NCBI RefSeq assembly: GCF_000169175.1
Contig: NZ_AAWS01000025.1
Coordinates: forward strand, 1-64,000
Length of the DNA: 64,000 nt
Direction of reading: 5' to 3'
Source: Microscilla marina ATCC 23134
GTDB taxonomy: Bacteria > Bacteroidota > Bacteroidia > Cytophagales > Microscillaceae
The notes under the pieces were generated by a model. The model had not been told where the DNA came from and made no database searches. It was given only the letters and a program-made list of their open reading frames with translations. The translations under genes were made by a program, and so were the position numbers. Below are positions 55,177 through 63,399 of this stretch, piece by piece. Position 1 is the first letter of the stretch, and every line of letters starts with the position of its first letter.

Positions 55177-55671
55177 TTAAAGTTCGGGAGTGTCTTTATT
55201 TTCATCAGGGCGTTGGTAAAGCCTCAACTCTTCAAAAAGTTTGTCATACTTTTCTTCAAGTTTTTCAAAATCTTTCTGCATTTCTTGTTGCAATCCTTTA
55301 TGCCTAATTTCTACTCTACCAGCTAATATTTGCTTTATGATGGCATCACACCATACCGCAAACTTAGGGTTTATCCATCGGGCAAACAGTACCACAAAGT
55401 CAGGGTGTATGTAAGTACCTTGATCGCTTACATAATTTCTGGAAGCGATATTTTTAACGTTACCACCTACCACAACTTTTACAACATCTTCTCTTGATAC
55501 ATCATAAAAATTGCAATAAGCATTTAGGTATTCATTGAAATACTTTGAGTTAATAAAACCGTCTAATCTTTTTTCTCCTAAAGCTTTTATAGTTTGAGTA
55601 GCATTTATCCAACCATCAGGAGTAAACACTATGTCTTTGCCTAAGTAGGTTTTTTGCAATTGATTATCCAT
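55177..55671 (-). CDS. KilA-N domain protein
   Basis: 164 aa. The KilA-N domain covers about 1-115: GWINATQTIKALGEKRLDGF, SKYFNEYLNAYC and the typical end GTYIHPDFVVLFARWINPKFA. The domain is known from phage and viral DNA-associated proteins. The C-terminal 50 residues are a charged coiled coil (QQEMQKDFEKLEEKYDKLFE). It heads an operon with the two paralogous genes. The divergent XRE gene is 206 bp away, with a shared promoter region. A role in phage control or DNA binding is inferred. Confidence 0.88.
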   Translation of the reverse strand: MDNQLQKTYLGKDIVFTPDGWINATQTIKALGEKRLDGFINSKYFNEYLNAYCNFYDVSREDVVKVVVGGNVKNIASRNYVSDQGTYIHPDFVVLFARWINPKFAVWCDAIIKQILAGRVEIRHKGLQQEMQKDFEKLEEKYDKLFEELRLYQRPDENKDTPEL

Positions 55672-55883
55672 TGATTAAAAGTTTTTGTCGTGGTACGATG
55701 AAGCTCATTTTTAAGGGCTTATGGGTGTAGTTTAAATACCCGTTAATTTTCTTTGAAATATGAATCATAATGTAAAATTTTACTTAAAAATGTTTTATTC
55801 TGCATAAAATTGATTAAAAATACTTATTAAAGCAAATAAGAGTCTAAAAATTAAAGATTACGCAAGTTTAAGTAAATTTGTGT

Positions 55884-56522
55884 ATGAGTATTTCAAAGAG
55901 AATAAAGGACATAAGAGAGCAAAAGGGGTACACCCAAAAATACATGGCAGGAAAGCTCAGTATTGATCAGACTAATTATGGTAGGTTTGAAAAAAGAGGT
56001 AAGAAACTAACCATTGAACAGTTAGAAAGTATTGCAGCGGCTTTAGGGGTAAGCCTCAAAGACATTCTTTTTGGTGAAGCCGAACAAACCAACCCTGATT
56101 TGTCAAAACTGGAGATTGCCTTGCTTCAGTGCAAAACCCAAAACCTGTACTTTGTAGACAATGCCCTCAAGTTTATTCTCAATATTGATACATTGCTACA
56201 AAAGCCCTTAGTAAAATATGCCATAGGCGAAATACTCCACCCCAAGCAAAAAGACCATCAAGCATTTGTAAGGTGCTATTGTGAGCTAAACAACGAGGTA
56301 TTTACCCTTGCCACCTGGCAAAAACCCATCAGCCAAGAAGCTTCACATTTTGCCCACTTCGAACAAAACGGAGAACACCTGTTTAGTGATCACCAACGCA
56401 AAGAAGCCAGTCAGTACAAAGACGCGGCTTTTGCCAACATTCAGCAAAACCACCACCAGTGGACAATCAACTTTTTCAATTTGACGGGGTTTTTTAGGGC
56501 GGCTTTTGGTGGGGTTGGTTAG
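55884..56522 (+). CDS. XRE-family HTH regulator with extra C-terminal domain
   Basis: 212 aa from the ATG at 55884. The HTH_XRE domain is at about 3-65 (RIKDIREQKGYTQKYMAGKL, then TIEQLESIAAALGVSLKDIL). The remaining 140 residues include EIALLQCKTQNLYFVDNAL and are of unknown fold. It is divergent from the KilA-N operon and may repress it. The 206-bp intergenic region should hold both promoters; I saw no clear operator palindrome. Confidence 0.9.
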   Translation: MSISKRIKDIREQKGYTQKYMAGKLSIDQTNYGRFEKRGKKLTIEQLESIAAALGVSLKDILFGEAEQTNPDLSKLEIALLQCKTQNLYFVDNALKFILNIDTLLQKPLVKYAIGEILHPKQKDHQAFVRCYCELNNEVFTLATWQKPISQEASHFAHFEQNGEHLFSDHQRKEASQYKDAAFANIQQNHHQWTINFFNLTGFFRAAFGGVG

Positions 56523-56537
56523 CTCCACCATCTAGTG

Positions 56538-56561
56538 GTTGCTTGTGGAGACACAAGCAAC
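56538..56561. repeat. REP hairpin c (reverse orientation)
   Basis: GTTGCTTGTG-GAGA-CACAAGCAAC followed by GGCG, the complement of CGCC. Sixteen bp after the stop of the XRE gene. Confidence 0.85.
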
Positions 56562-57080
56562 GGCGTAGGATATATCTGAATTGGGCTTTATTTTATTTAC
56601 CCGCTATATTTTGCTTACGCAATGGAAGCTACAAGCTTCCTCAATGATGGGTACAAGTTACGCTGCGCTAAACTTGCACCAGTGGGTATATCTGAATTGG
56701 GCTTTATTTTATTTAGGGAAGCGAAAAAAATAACTTCCTTGACTTCTATTTTTGGCATACGGAATTAGGGTTGTGCGAAGTTTTTAAAATTATTGATATA
56801 CAAACATTTATGCATAAATCAAGAGGTTTATTGTAGGGGCAATCCCTTGCTGTAATGCAATGGAAGTTCGCGATTTATCGGAATGGTCGCCCTAGCGAAG
56901 GAGTGCATACGCCGGCGGAAAGAAAGGCGCTGTTGGTCAGACACGACGCAAATGAGTATACTGTTTCAAAGTACAAGTGTGTATGCCATTTTTTTAAGTT
57001 GGGTAATTAATTACTTTCTTATCCCTTACTCGCTATATTTTGCTTACGCAATGGAAGCTACAAGCTTCCTCAATGATGGG

Positions 57081-57353
57081 TACAAGTTACGCTGTGCTAA
57101 ACTTGCACCAGTGGGGGAACATTTACTCGAATCAGCTATGGACTATCGACTAAATACTATGGACTATTGTGTACAAGTTACGCTGCGCTAAACTTGCACC
57201 AGTGGGGGAACATTTACTCGAATCAGCTATGGACTATCGACTAAATACTATGGACTATTGTGTACAAGTTACGCTGCGCTAAACTTGCACCAGTGGGGGA
57301 ACATTTACTCGAATCAGCTATGGACTATCGACTAAATACTATGGACTATTGTG
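57081..57353. repeat. 91-bp tandem repeat, 3 copies
   Basis: Units begin at 57081, 57172 and 57263. Each has TACAAGTTACGCTGCGCTAA, AACTTGCACCAGTG and a heptadic ACTATGG-ACTATCG-ACTAAAT-ACTATGG end. The units match part of the block at 58.1-58.4 kb. Confidence 0.9.
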
Positions 57354-57439
57354 GTAAGTTTTACAAACAATTAACCGTTATTAAGAGTAAACTAATATTT
57401 CGGGTCTAGAAACCTTCATATCATTTTAAACGAGTAATT

Positions 57440-57880
57440 ATGGGATTAAATCGATATTTACGGGCATTTGCCTTCATTTTTGCCATTACTTCCTTCACTC
57501 AATTGCAGGCTCAATCGGCTAAAAAATTACTTACCAGAACTTGGGTATTCTCTTTTGATGAAATGATGAAAGTGCTATCACCAGAGCAAAAGAAAGTGAT
57601 AGAAGCCATGCCTGCCGATCAATTAAAATTGGTCAAGAAGGAAATGTCTCAAAGTTACCTGGTTTTTAAATCCAGAGGTATTTTTAAAGGTGTTATGAAT
57701 GGCAAAAAGGAGAAGATGGAGTGGAAGCTTTCTGAGGATGGTAAAACCTTGATAACCATCGATGAATTTGGGATAGAGGAAAAAATAAAAATCATAGAGC
57801 TTACCAAAAAACGATTAGTGATTCAGCTTCCAAACGATGGAGAAGAAGCACCTCCATTGGTTTTTGTATCTAAGAGATAA
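57440..57880 (+). CDS. Small secreted lipocalin-like protein
   Basis: 146 aa with a signal peptide (FTQLQAQS). The mature domain starts LLTRTWVFSFDEM and continues with KGVMNGKKEKMEWKLSEDGK then IKIIELTKKRLVIQL, the short-strand order of the lipocalin-like proteins that are common in Bacteroidota. The role is unknown. It is surrounded by repeat arrays and is transcribed alone. Confidence 0.65.
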   Translation: MGLNRYLRAFAFIFAITSFTQLQAQSAKKLLTRTWVFSFDEMMKVLSPEQKKVIEAMPADQLKLVKKEMSQSYLVFKSRGIFKGVMNGKKEKMEWKLSEDGKTLITIDEFGIEEKIKIIELTKKRLVIQLPNDGEEAPPLVFVSKR

Positions 57881-58048
57881 ATATTTCTTTAATAGGCTTT
57901 ATATAAAACAATATTTGTGTGTATTAGAATCTTGGTAATTGAGGATTAAACTCCCTTCTCTGGCGTAAGCGCCCCTCGCCCCGAAGAAAAATCGGGATTT
58001 ATAAACTTGTGCTTTTTTATTGCGGAAGCATCTTGCCCTGAAGAAAAG

Positions 58049-58404
58049 TCGGGATTTTGAAACTTCCATGTTTTTGCAAAAAATAAATTATAAAAGCCCA
58101 GTTCAGGTATATCTGAATTGGGCTTTATTTACTCGCTGTATTTTGCTTACGCAATGGAAGCTACAAGCTTCCTCAATGATGGGTACAAGTTACGCTGCGC
58201 TAAACTTGCACCAGTGGGGGGAAAAATCGGGATTTTGAAACTTCCATGTTTTTGCAAAAAACAAATTATAAAAGCCCAGTTCAGGTATATCTGAATTGGG
58301 CTTTATTTACTCGCTGTATTTTGCTTACGCAATGGAAGCTACAAGCTTCCTCAATGATGGGTACAAGTTACGCTGCGCTAAACTTGCACCAGTGGGGGCA
58401 CTTC
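58049..58404. repeat. 178-bp tandem repeat, 2 copies
   Basis: Copies start at 58049 and 58227. Each contains a long hairpin AAAGCCCAGTTCAG / CTGAATTGGGCTTT, the GGAAGCT/AGCTTCC hairpin, and the TACAAGTTACGC...CTAAACTTGCACC stretch. Reading frames through it are not believable genes. Confidence 0.9.
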
Positions 58405-58409
58405 TCGCC

Positions 58410-58433
58410 ATTGCTTGTGTCCTCACAAGCAAT
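58410..58433. repeat. REP hairpin d
   Basis: ATTGCTTGTG-TCCT-CACAAGCAAT, preceded by CGCC, immediately downstream of the GG-leader peptide gene on its 3' side. Confidence 0.85.
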
Positions 58434-58448
58434 TCCTAAATTGATTAT

Positions 58449-58658
58449 TTATGCGACAATATTATCTGCTTGACACTGTAAATTACCGCTATTCCACATG
58501 TCTTGTACTCTGTCGGCTTGTGCGTGATGTCCTTTTGCTCTTAAGTGATTAATCACAACTGATACTCTGCTACACTTAATACCACCTTTAAGTGCTGACA
58601 ACTCTTCTTTTTGTAGTTTGAATGCTTTGAAAGCATGTAGGTTTGATATTTTTTTCAT
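58449..58658 (-). CDS. GG-leader peptide precursor with Cys-bearing core
   Basis: 69 aa. The leader KISNLHAFKAFKLQKEELSA ends LKGG, the classic Bacteroidota double-glycine leader (LxxEELxxLKGG). The core (43 aa, IKCSRVSVV...NLQCQADNIVA) has two Cys and no recognisable family. No C39 transporter, lanthipeptide or radical-SAM gene is within the window. It is flanked by REPs and lies in a repeat-rich zone. It may be a bacteriocin-like or signalling peptide. Confidence 0.6.
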   Translation of the reverse strand: MKKISNLHAFKAFKLQKEELSALKGGIKCSRVSVVINHLRAKGHHAQADRVQDMWNSGNLQCQADNIVA

Positions 58659-58854
58659 CTTTTATGTAATTAATAGGATTGATAAAAAATTGTATTGATT
58701 TAATATTGCAAAGGAAGCCAGTAAATGCCTGAAGAAGTTGGACATATTGAGAAAAAAGTAAGAGATATAAGTCCTGCACTGCCTTTTTATTGAAAAAACA
58801 AAAAGCCCAGTTCAGATATACCTGAATTGGGCTTTATTTTATTTACTTCCCGCC

Positions 58855-58878
58855 ATTGCTTGTGTCCTCACAAGCAAT
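58855..58878. repeat. REP hairpin e
   Basis: ATTGCTTGTG-TCCT-CACAAGCAAT preceded by CCGCC. A hairpin AAAGCCCAGTTCAG / CTGAATTGGGCTTT (58802-58836) sits just upstream. Confidence 0.85.
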
Positions 58879-58952
58879 TTCTACATTCTGTCTCCATAAT
58901 GTTTTAAAAAACCAAAATCGCCTATGCGAGTCTCATAAGTTCTCTTCTCGCC
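58879..58952 (-). pseudogene. 3' remnant of a second RAYT gene
   Basis: The 74 bp between REPs e and f translate, on the minus strand, into TYETRIGDFGFLKHYGDRM and a stop. This is nearly the C-terminus of the intact RAYT (FYETDIDDFGFLKHYKDRV). It indicates that an older copy, together with its bordering REP, was deleted apart from its end. Confidence 0.85.
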
Positions 58953-58976
58953 ATTGCTTGTGTCCTCACAAGCAAT
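58953..58976. repeat. REP hairpin f, left boundary of RAYT
   Basis: ATTGCTTGTG-TCCT-CACAAGCAAT preceded by TCGCC. It lies 5 bp from the stop codon of the RAYT gene. Confidence 0.9.
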
Positions 58977-58981
58977 TCCTC

Positions 58982-59503
58982 CTACACTCTGTCCTTGTAA
59001 TGCTTTAAAAAACCAAAATCGTCTATGTCAGTCTCATAAAATTTGGCAGAAGAATAATAATATTGAGCAGGTTCATTTGCTAACGACCATTTTTCTACAA
59101 CAGGGTTATTATGAATGTATTCCAGCTTTTGCTCCAGTACGGCAGGGGTATACAACCAAACAGGTAAGCTGTTGCGTTGCCAAAACCGATGATTTCGTGC
59201 TTGATCTGATGCTTGAAAATATGGAAGGATTTGCGGATAATAAGTGCGTGAATGTTCTAAAAATTGGTGAGCAGTGTATTTCATAAAACTGGCGTGAGGC
59301 ATTTCTTTGCCATTTTTTTCCAGCATTTCCCAAATCAAGTGAATGTGATTAGGCATGATGACAAAACCGTACACCGCGATTTTGTTTTTGGTAGACAAGT
59401 ACTGCAAGCTATCAATAATGATGTTTTTGTAATCATCTTTTTTGAGTAACCTTTTCCAATTCAATATGGTAGCAGTATAAAAGTAAATCTGGTTGAGCTC
59501 CAT
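58982..59503 (-). CDS. REP-associated tyrosine transposase (RAYT, Y1 HUH family)
   Basis: 173 aa from the ATG at 59503; the longer frame to 59551 runs into the flanking REP and is not used. It belongs to the IS200/IS605-like Y1 transposases. The HUH motif is in YGFVIMPNHIHLIWEM (H53 and H55), and the catalytic Tyr is Y129 in KLEYIHNNPV. These enzymes nick single-stranded DNA at REP hairpins. REP palindromes bound the gene 5 bp after its stop and 25 bp before its start, in inverted orientation, with a conserved CGCC beside each. The protein could mobilise the REPs spread through this zone. Confidence 0.95.
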   Translation of the reverse strand: MELNQIYFYTATILNWKRLLKKDDYKNIIIDSLQYLSTKNKIAVYGFVIMPNHIHLIWEMLEKNGKEMPHASFMKYTAHQFLEHSRTYYPQILPYFQASDQARNHRFWQRNSLPVWLYTPAVLEQKLEYIHNNPVVEKWSLANEPAQYYYSSAKFYETDIDDFGFLKHYKDRV

Positions 59504-59528
59504 GTTTTGTAATGGTTTTGCCCTGTGG

Positions 59529-59552
59529 GTTGCTTGTGGAGACACAAGCAAC
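59529..59552. repeat. REP hairpin g, right boundary of RAYT
   Basis: GTTGCTTGTG-GAGA-CACAAGCAAC followed by GGCG, inverted with respect to f. Together f and g enclose the gene. Confidence 0.9.
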
Positions 59553-59636
59553 GGCGTAAGAAGATTTTTGTATAGAAAACAATATACCCATTATCCCAAT
59601 CCAAACCCCACCCCTGCAAGGTTAAAATTTCCGCAC

Positions 59637-59670
59637 AAAAAAAGCCCCACCCAAAAAGAGTGGAGCCTCC
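59637..59670 (-). terminator. Intrinsic terminator of mnmE
   Basis: On the minus strand AGGCTCCACTC pairs with GGGTGGGGCTT (three G-U pairs), followed by a T run, 22 bp after the mnmE stop. Confidence 0.75.
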
Positions 59671-59691
59671 TAATACCTTGATTTTTAGGCG

Positions 59692-61083
59692 CTATTTCCC
59701 AATACAAAACTTACTAAAAATAAACTCCAACAAATCATTATTAGATATTTGCCCCGTGATTTCCCCCAAATGATAAATGGCGGTGCGGATGTCGCTTGCC
59801 ACCATCTCGGTAGAGAGCCCCAAGTCTAGAGTTTGTTGCACTTGGGCAAGTGCCTTGAGGGTGTCTTGCAGTGCCTCATAGTGGCGCAAGTTAGTCACAA
59901 TCACCTGGTCTTGGTTCGAGAGTTGGTGGGCTTGCACCGCCTCAATGAGTAATTGTTGGAGACGGTCTATTTGTTGGTGTTCTTTAGCCGAAATGCCACA
60001 CCCTACCACCCCATCGGGCAAAAACAAGTCAAAACGAGCGTATTCGTCTATTTTGTTCGCCACCACAATCACCTTGGTGTCGGGATGGTCAGCTTGCAAT
60101 TGAGCCACTTGCGCTTGCCAGTCTTCGCGTTTTTCTTCTACCGCATCAAACATATACAGCAATATTTGCGACTCCTTCATTTTGGCAAAAGCCCGTGCTA
60201 TGCCTATGCTCTCCACCTCGTCAGCGGTTTCGCGTAGCCCTGCCGTGTCTATAAACCTAAACCGGATGCCCTCAAGCACCACTTCGTCTTCTATAGAGTC
60301 GCGGGTAGTACCTGGTATAGCCGAAACAATCGCTTTATCTTCTTGCAGCAAGGCATTGAGTAGGGTAGACTTACCCGCATTGGGTTTGCCCACTATAGCC
60401 ACGGGCACCCCGTTTTTGATGGCGTTGCCCAAGGCAAACGACTGTGCCATGTCGGTTACTGCCGTTTTGAGGTGGTTGAGTTGGCGTTGCATTTCGTCGC
60501 GGTTGGCAAACTCCACGTCCTCTTCCGAGAAATCGAGCTCCAGCTCCAGCAAGGCGGCAAGTTTAGTAAACTCTTCGCGCAATTGGGTGATTTTTTTTGA
60601 GAAACCACCCCGCATTTGTTTCATTGCCACTTGGTGGGCGGCTTTAGAGTCAGAAGCAATCAAGTCGGCAATTGCCTCGGCTTGAGCCAAGTCCATGCGT
60701 CCGTTGAGGTAGGCACGTTGGGTAAATTCGCCCGCCTTGGCGAGGCGCGCCCCTTTGCCAATGAGCAATTGAATCACTTGCTGAATAATGTACTGCGAGC
60801 CGTGGCACGAAACCTCTATCACGTCTTCTTTGGTAAACGAACGGGGCGCTTTGAACAATGCCGCCACCACTTCGTCTATGATTTGCCCTTCGTCGTTGCG
60901 AATGGTACCAAAATGCACGGTGTGCGAGGCTTGTTCGCTCAGGGTTTTACCATAAAACACTTGATCACATACCGCAAAAGTGTCTTTGCCCGACACCCTT
61001 ATCACGCCTATAGCACCCGAACCACTGGGGGTGGAGAGTGCTACTATAGTATCTTCTTTTTGAGTAAATTGTTCTGGATTCAT
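59692..61083 (-). CDS. mnmE: tRNA uridine-5-carboxymethylaminomethyl modification GTPase
   Basis: 463 aa from the ATG at 61083. MnmE with MnmG makes the cmnm5 modification at U34 of several tRNAs. The N-terminal folate-binding domain (IVALSTPSGSGAIGVIRVSG) is followed by a helical domain. The G domain carries G1 GKPNAGKSTLL, G3 DTAGLRET and G4 NKID. The C-terminal FCIGK motif with its Cys is intact. Length is normal. It is transcribed alone, and the sequence before it is a heptad repeat array. Confidence 0.97.
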   Translation of the reverse strand: MNPEQFTQKEDTIVALSTPSGSGAIGVIRVSGKDTFAVCDQVFYGKTLSEQASHTVHFGTIRNDEGQIIDEVVAALFKAPRSFTKEDVIEVSCHGSQYIIQQVIQLLIGKGARLAKAGEFTQRAYLNGRMDLAQAEAIADLIASDSKAAHQVAMKQMRGGFSKKITQLREEFTKLAALLELELDFSEEDVEFANRDEMQRQLNHLKTAVTDMAQSFALGNAIKNGVPVAIVGKPNAGKSTLLNALLQEDKAIVSAIPGTTRDSIEDEVVLEGIRFRFIDTAGLRETADEVESIGIARAFAKMKESQILLYMFDAVEEKREDWQAQVAQLQADHPDTKVIVVANKIDEYARFDLFLPDGVVGCGISAKEHQQIDRLQQLLIEAVQAHQLSNQDQVIVTNLRHYEALQDTLKALAQVQQTLDLGLSTEMVASDIRTAIYHLGEITGQISNNDLLEFIFSKFCIGK

Positions 61084-61085
61084 TT

Positions 61086-61520
61086 TTCTTATAGTCAATA
61101 GTTGGGAGTCGGTAGTTGGGAGCTTCTACAGCCTCAAGTCCTTAGATACCGACGCATATTGGTGCTTTAAGCAACAAGTAGCAAGCAATTAGTCCAGAGT
61201 CTGGAGTCCGTAGTTTTAAGGTTCGCTTTGCGCCCATTAGGAATTACGAGTTTGAGAATTACGAATTGGGCGAAGCCATTTGTAATTTAGTCCAGAGTTA
61301 GTAGTCTGTAGACCATAGTGGCTTCGCGCCCATTAGGAATTACGAGTTTGAGAATTACGAATTACGCGAAACCATTCGTAATTTAGTTCATAGTTTAGTA
61401 GTTTGTAGACCATAGTGGCTTTGCCTTCATTCGTAATTCGTAATTGAATATTAGTCCGGAGTTAGTAGTCTGTAGATCATAGTGGCTTTGCCTTCATTCG
61501 TAATTGACTAATTCGTAATT
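61086..61520. repeat. Degenerate heptad array with TAGT core
   Basis: Starting 3 bp from the mnmE start, TATAGTC-AATAGTT-GGGAGTC-GGTAGTT repeats with a 7-bp period. Further arrays of the same kind appear at about 61195, 61290, 61400 and 61450, mixed with ATTCGTA repeats and a TCCTTAGATACCGA block near 61140. There is no gene in the gap. Confidence 0.85.
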
Positions 61521-61683
61521 AAAAAAGCCTTCTCTCAATAAGCCTGCAATATAGGCAATGTAAGCTAACTCATTAATAATTAGTGGTCAAACATTTATCA
61601 TTAAGCAAAAGTTTTTATATTTAACTTTTTGAAGGCCATATAACGCAAAACATAAGTTATTTTAACTGAAAGTGATTTGTAAA

Positions 61684-63399
61684 ATGAACACATATCTGCA
61701 CCAAAATATCAGGATACCCAACAAAACTCTCTGCTTGTTATTGTTGTTGGGTGTGTTGAGCCCAACTTTGTGGGCGCAAGGTAACCTAGACCGAGAAATA
61801 GAGGTAGTAAAGAACCGTAAAATTGTATTGCCCAAGGCCAACAAACACCACGATAAAATAAATTTGCCACCACCCACCAAAAAAGATTCAACCCAACAGT
61901 ACATTAATTTTCACGATTTTCTGAATCCTGCTTTTTCTGCCAAGAGGCATTTGCCCCTTGTAAAGCCAGCGGGAGTATTTGCCGAAGACAATCAAGCGTC
62001 CACTTTAAGCAGTCGTATGCTAGAGGGGTATATCAAAGCTGGAGGCGGAAACTTTGCCACTTCTTATGCTGAGGGAGCCGTGAGTTATCGCCCTAACTCC
62101 ACTGCATTGTATGGCATCTCATTACGGCACCATCAGTCGCGCAATGGTGCAGTGCGTGACGATCTGTCGGCTACTGCCCAAAACGATGTGCAAGTGCAAG
62201 CCCGTTATTTTGCCAATACCTTTGCTATGAGGCTCAAGGCCAATTATCAGCTGAGTCAATACCACTTTTATGGCTACGACTTGGGGCAGTCGGTAGAAAA
62301 AGATACCGTTCGGCAGCTTTTTCAACGTTTTGGACTTACTTTTAGGCAAGTGAGCACCGATGTCAAAAACCGTTTTCAGTATGATTGGGGAGTAAAGGTA
62401 AACTACCTCAAAGACGCCTTTGCTGCCAACGAAACCTTGGGCGACCTGTTTGGTAAGCTGTTGTATCGTTTAGACAGTCATAGTACTGTAAATGTACATA
62501 CCAATATTCATTTGGGGCAACGCACCGATGCCGAACAAGTGTCGCGTTTTGTATACCAACTCAAACCCTTTTATGGCTACAGCAAGGGCAACTGGCGCCT
62601 GGAGGGGGGAGTAAATATGGTGTTTGAAAACGATACACTTGGGCAACAAAACAACCTGCATTTTTACCCTCATGTGCTTGCCGAATACGCGCTGTTGCCC
62701 AACCTGTTGCTCAATGCCAGTCTCAAAGGCGATATTCAACGTACTTCGCTCAACTCTTTTACCACACAAAACCCTTTTGTAAACGCCAATGTAAATCTGG
62801 CGCATACCAACCAACGGTTTGAAGCCTTGTTGGGGGTGAACGGTACCCTTTATCAAAAAATATTTTATAAATTACAGGTGGGCTATGAACAGTTCCAAAA
62901 TTTATATTTCTTTGTTAATAGTGCTACCGATACGGCAAGGTTTGACCTGATGTACCAGACCGACAACATCAATCGCTTAAAACTAGAGGCACAATTGGGG
63001 TATGAACCCAATGCTGCATACAAGTTTTACATCAACGGAGTAGTGTACAATTATCAATTGCCTGACGCTATGGAAGCCCCCTGGCATCGTCCTTTGTTTC
63101 AGGCCGAATTAGCCGGAGTTTGGGTACCTACTCCCAAGTGGCGCCTCAACCTTAACTTTTATGGGTTAGGGGGCATTCAAGCAAAAAACTTTGCTACCAA
63201 TGAGGTTACTTCGCTCGGTTTTATTGCCGATATGAACCTAAAGGTTGATTATGTTTTTTGGGAAAAAGGCAGCAATGGCTTGCCCAACTTATCGGCTTTT
63301 GTAGCATTGAACAACATTTTTGCAAAAAATTACCAAAGATATTTATATTACCCACGGCAGGGTTTCAACTTTTTAATTGGACTAATGTATGGATTCTGA
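61684..63399 (+). CDS. Outer-membrane beta-barrel protein
   Basis: 571 aa from the ATG at 61684. A signal peptide (LLLLGVLSPTLWAQG) precedes a long region of amphipathic strands that alternate aromatic and charged residues, e.g. LRLKANYQLSQYHFYGYDL-like and FRLEGGVNMVFEN-like. It ends in FLIGLMYGF with a terminal Phe, typical of outer-membrane barrels. It lacks a TonB plug. The HU-like gene overlaps its 3' end by 11 bp, so the two are co-transcribed. The ligand is unknown. Confidence 0.75.
   Translation: MNTYLHQNIRIPNKTLCLLLLLGVLSPTLWAQGNLDREIEVVKNRKIVLPKANKHHDKINLPPPTKKDSTQQYINFHDFLNPAFSAKRHLPLVKPAGVFAEDNQASTLSSRMLEGYIKAGGGNFATSYAEGAVSYRPNSTALYGISLRHHQSRNGAVRDDLSATAQNDVQVQARYFANTFAMRLKANYQLSQYHFYGYDLGQSVEKDTVRQLFQRFGLTFRQVSTDVKNRFQYDWGVKVNYLKDAFAANETLGDLFGKLLYRLDSHSTVNVHTNIHLGQRTDAEQVSRFVYQLKPFYGYSKGNWRLEGGVNMVFENDTLGQQNNLHFYPHVLAEYALLPNLLLNASLKGDIQRTSLNSFTTQNPFVNANVNLAHTNQRFEALLGVNGTLYQKIFYKLQVGYEQFQNLYFFVNSATDTARFDLMYQTDNINRLKLEAQLGYEPNAAYKFYINGVVYNYQLPDAMEAPWHRPLFQAELAGVWVPTPKWRLNLNFYGLGGIQAKNFATNEVTSLGFIADMNLKVDYVFWEKGSNGLPNLSAFVALNNIFAKNYQRYLYYPRQGFNFLIGLMYGF

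Larger units (their letters stand above)
56523..57439. other. Repeat-filled gap
   Basis: No gene. It contains a REP hairpin (56538), a single block with GGAAGCT-ACA-AGCTTCC and TGGGTACAAGTT...AACTTGCACCA hairpins (about 56570-56690), a fragment of a similar block at 56691-56720, another block at 57026-57080, and the 91-bp array. Confidence 0.8.

Noticed and set aside
56883-57191. 102-aa frame through repeats
   Set aside because: Encoded by the hairpin block and 91-bp unit; other copies of the same repeat are read in different frames.
58020-58473. Two frames of 72 and 75 aa that look alike
   Set aside because: They are the two copies of the 178-bp repeat translated in the same frame, not a gene family.
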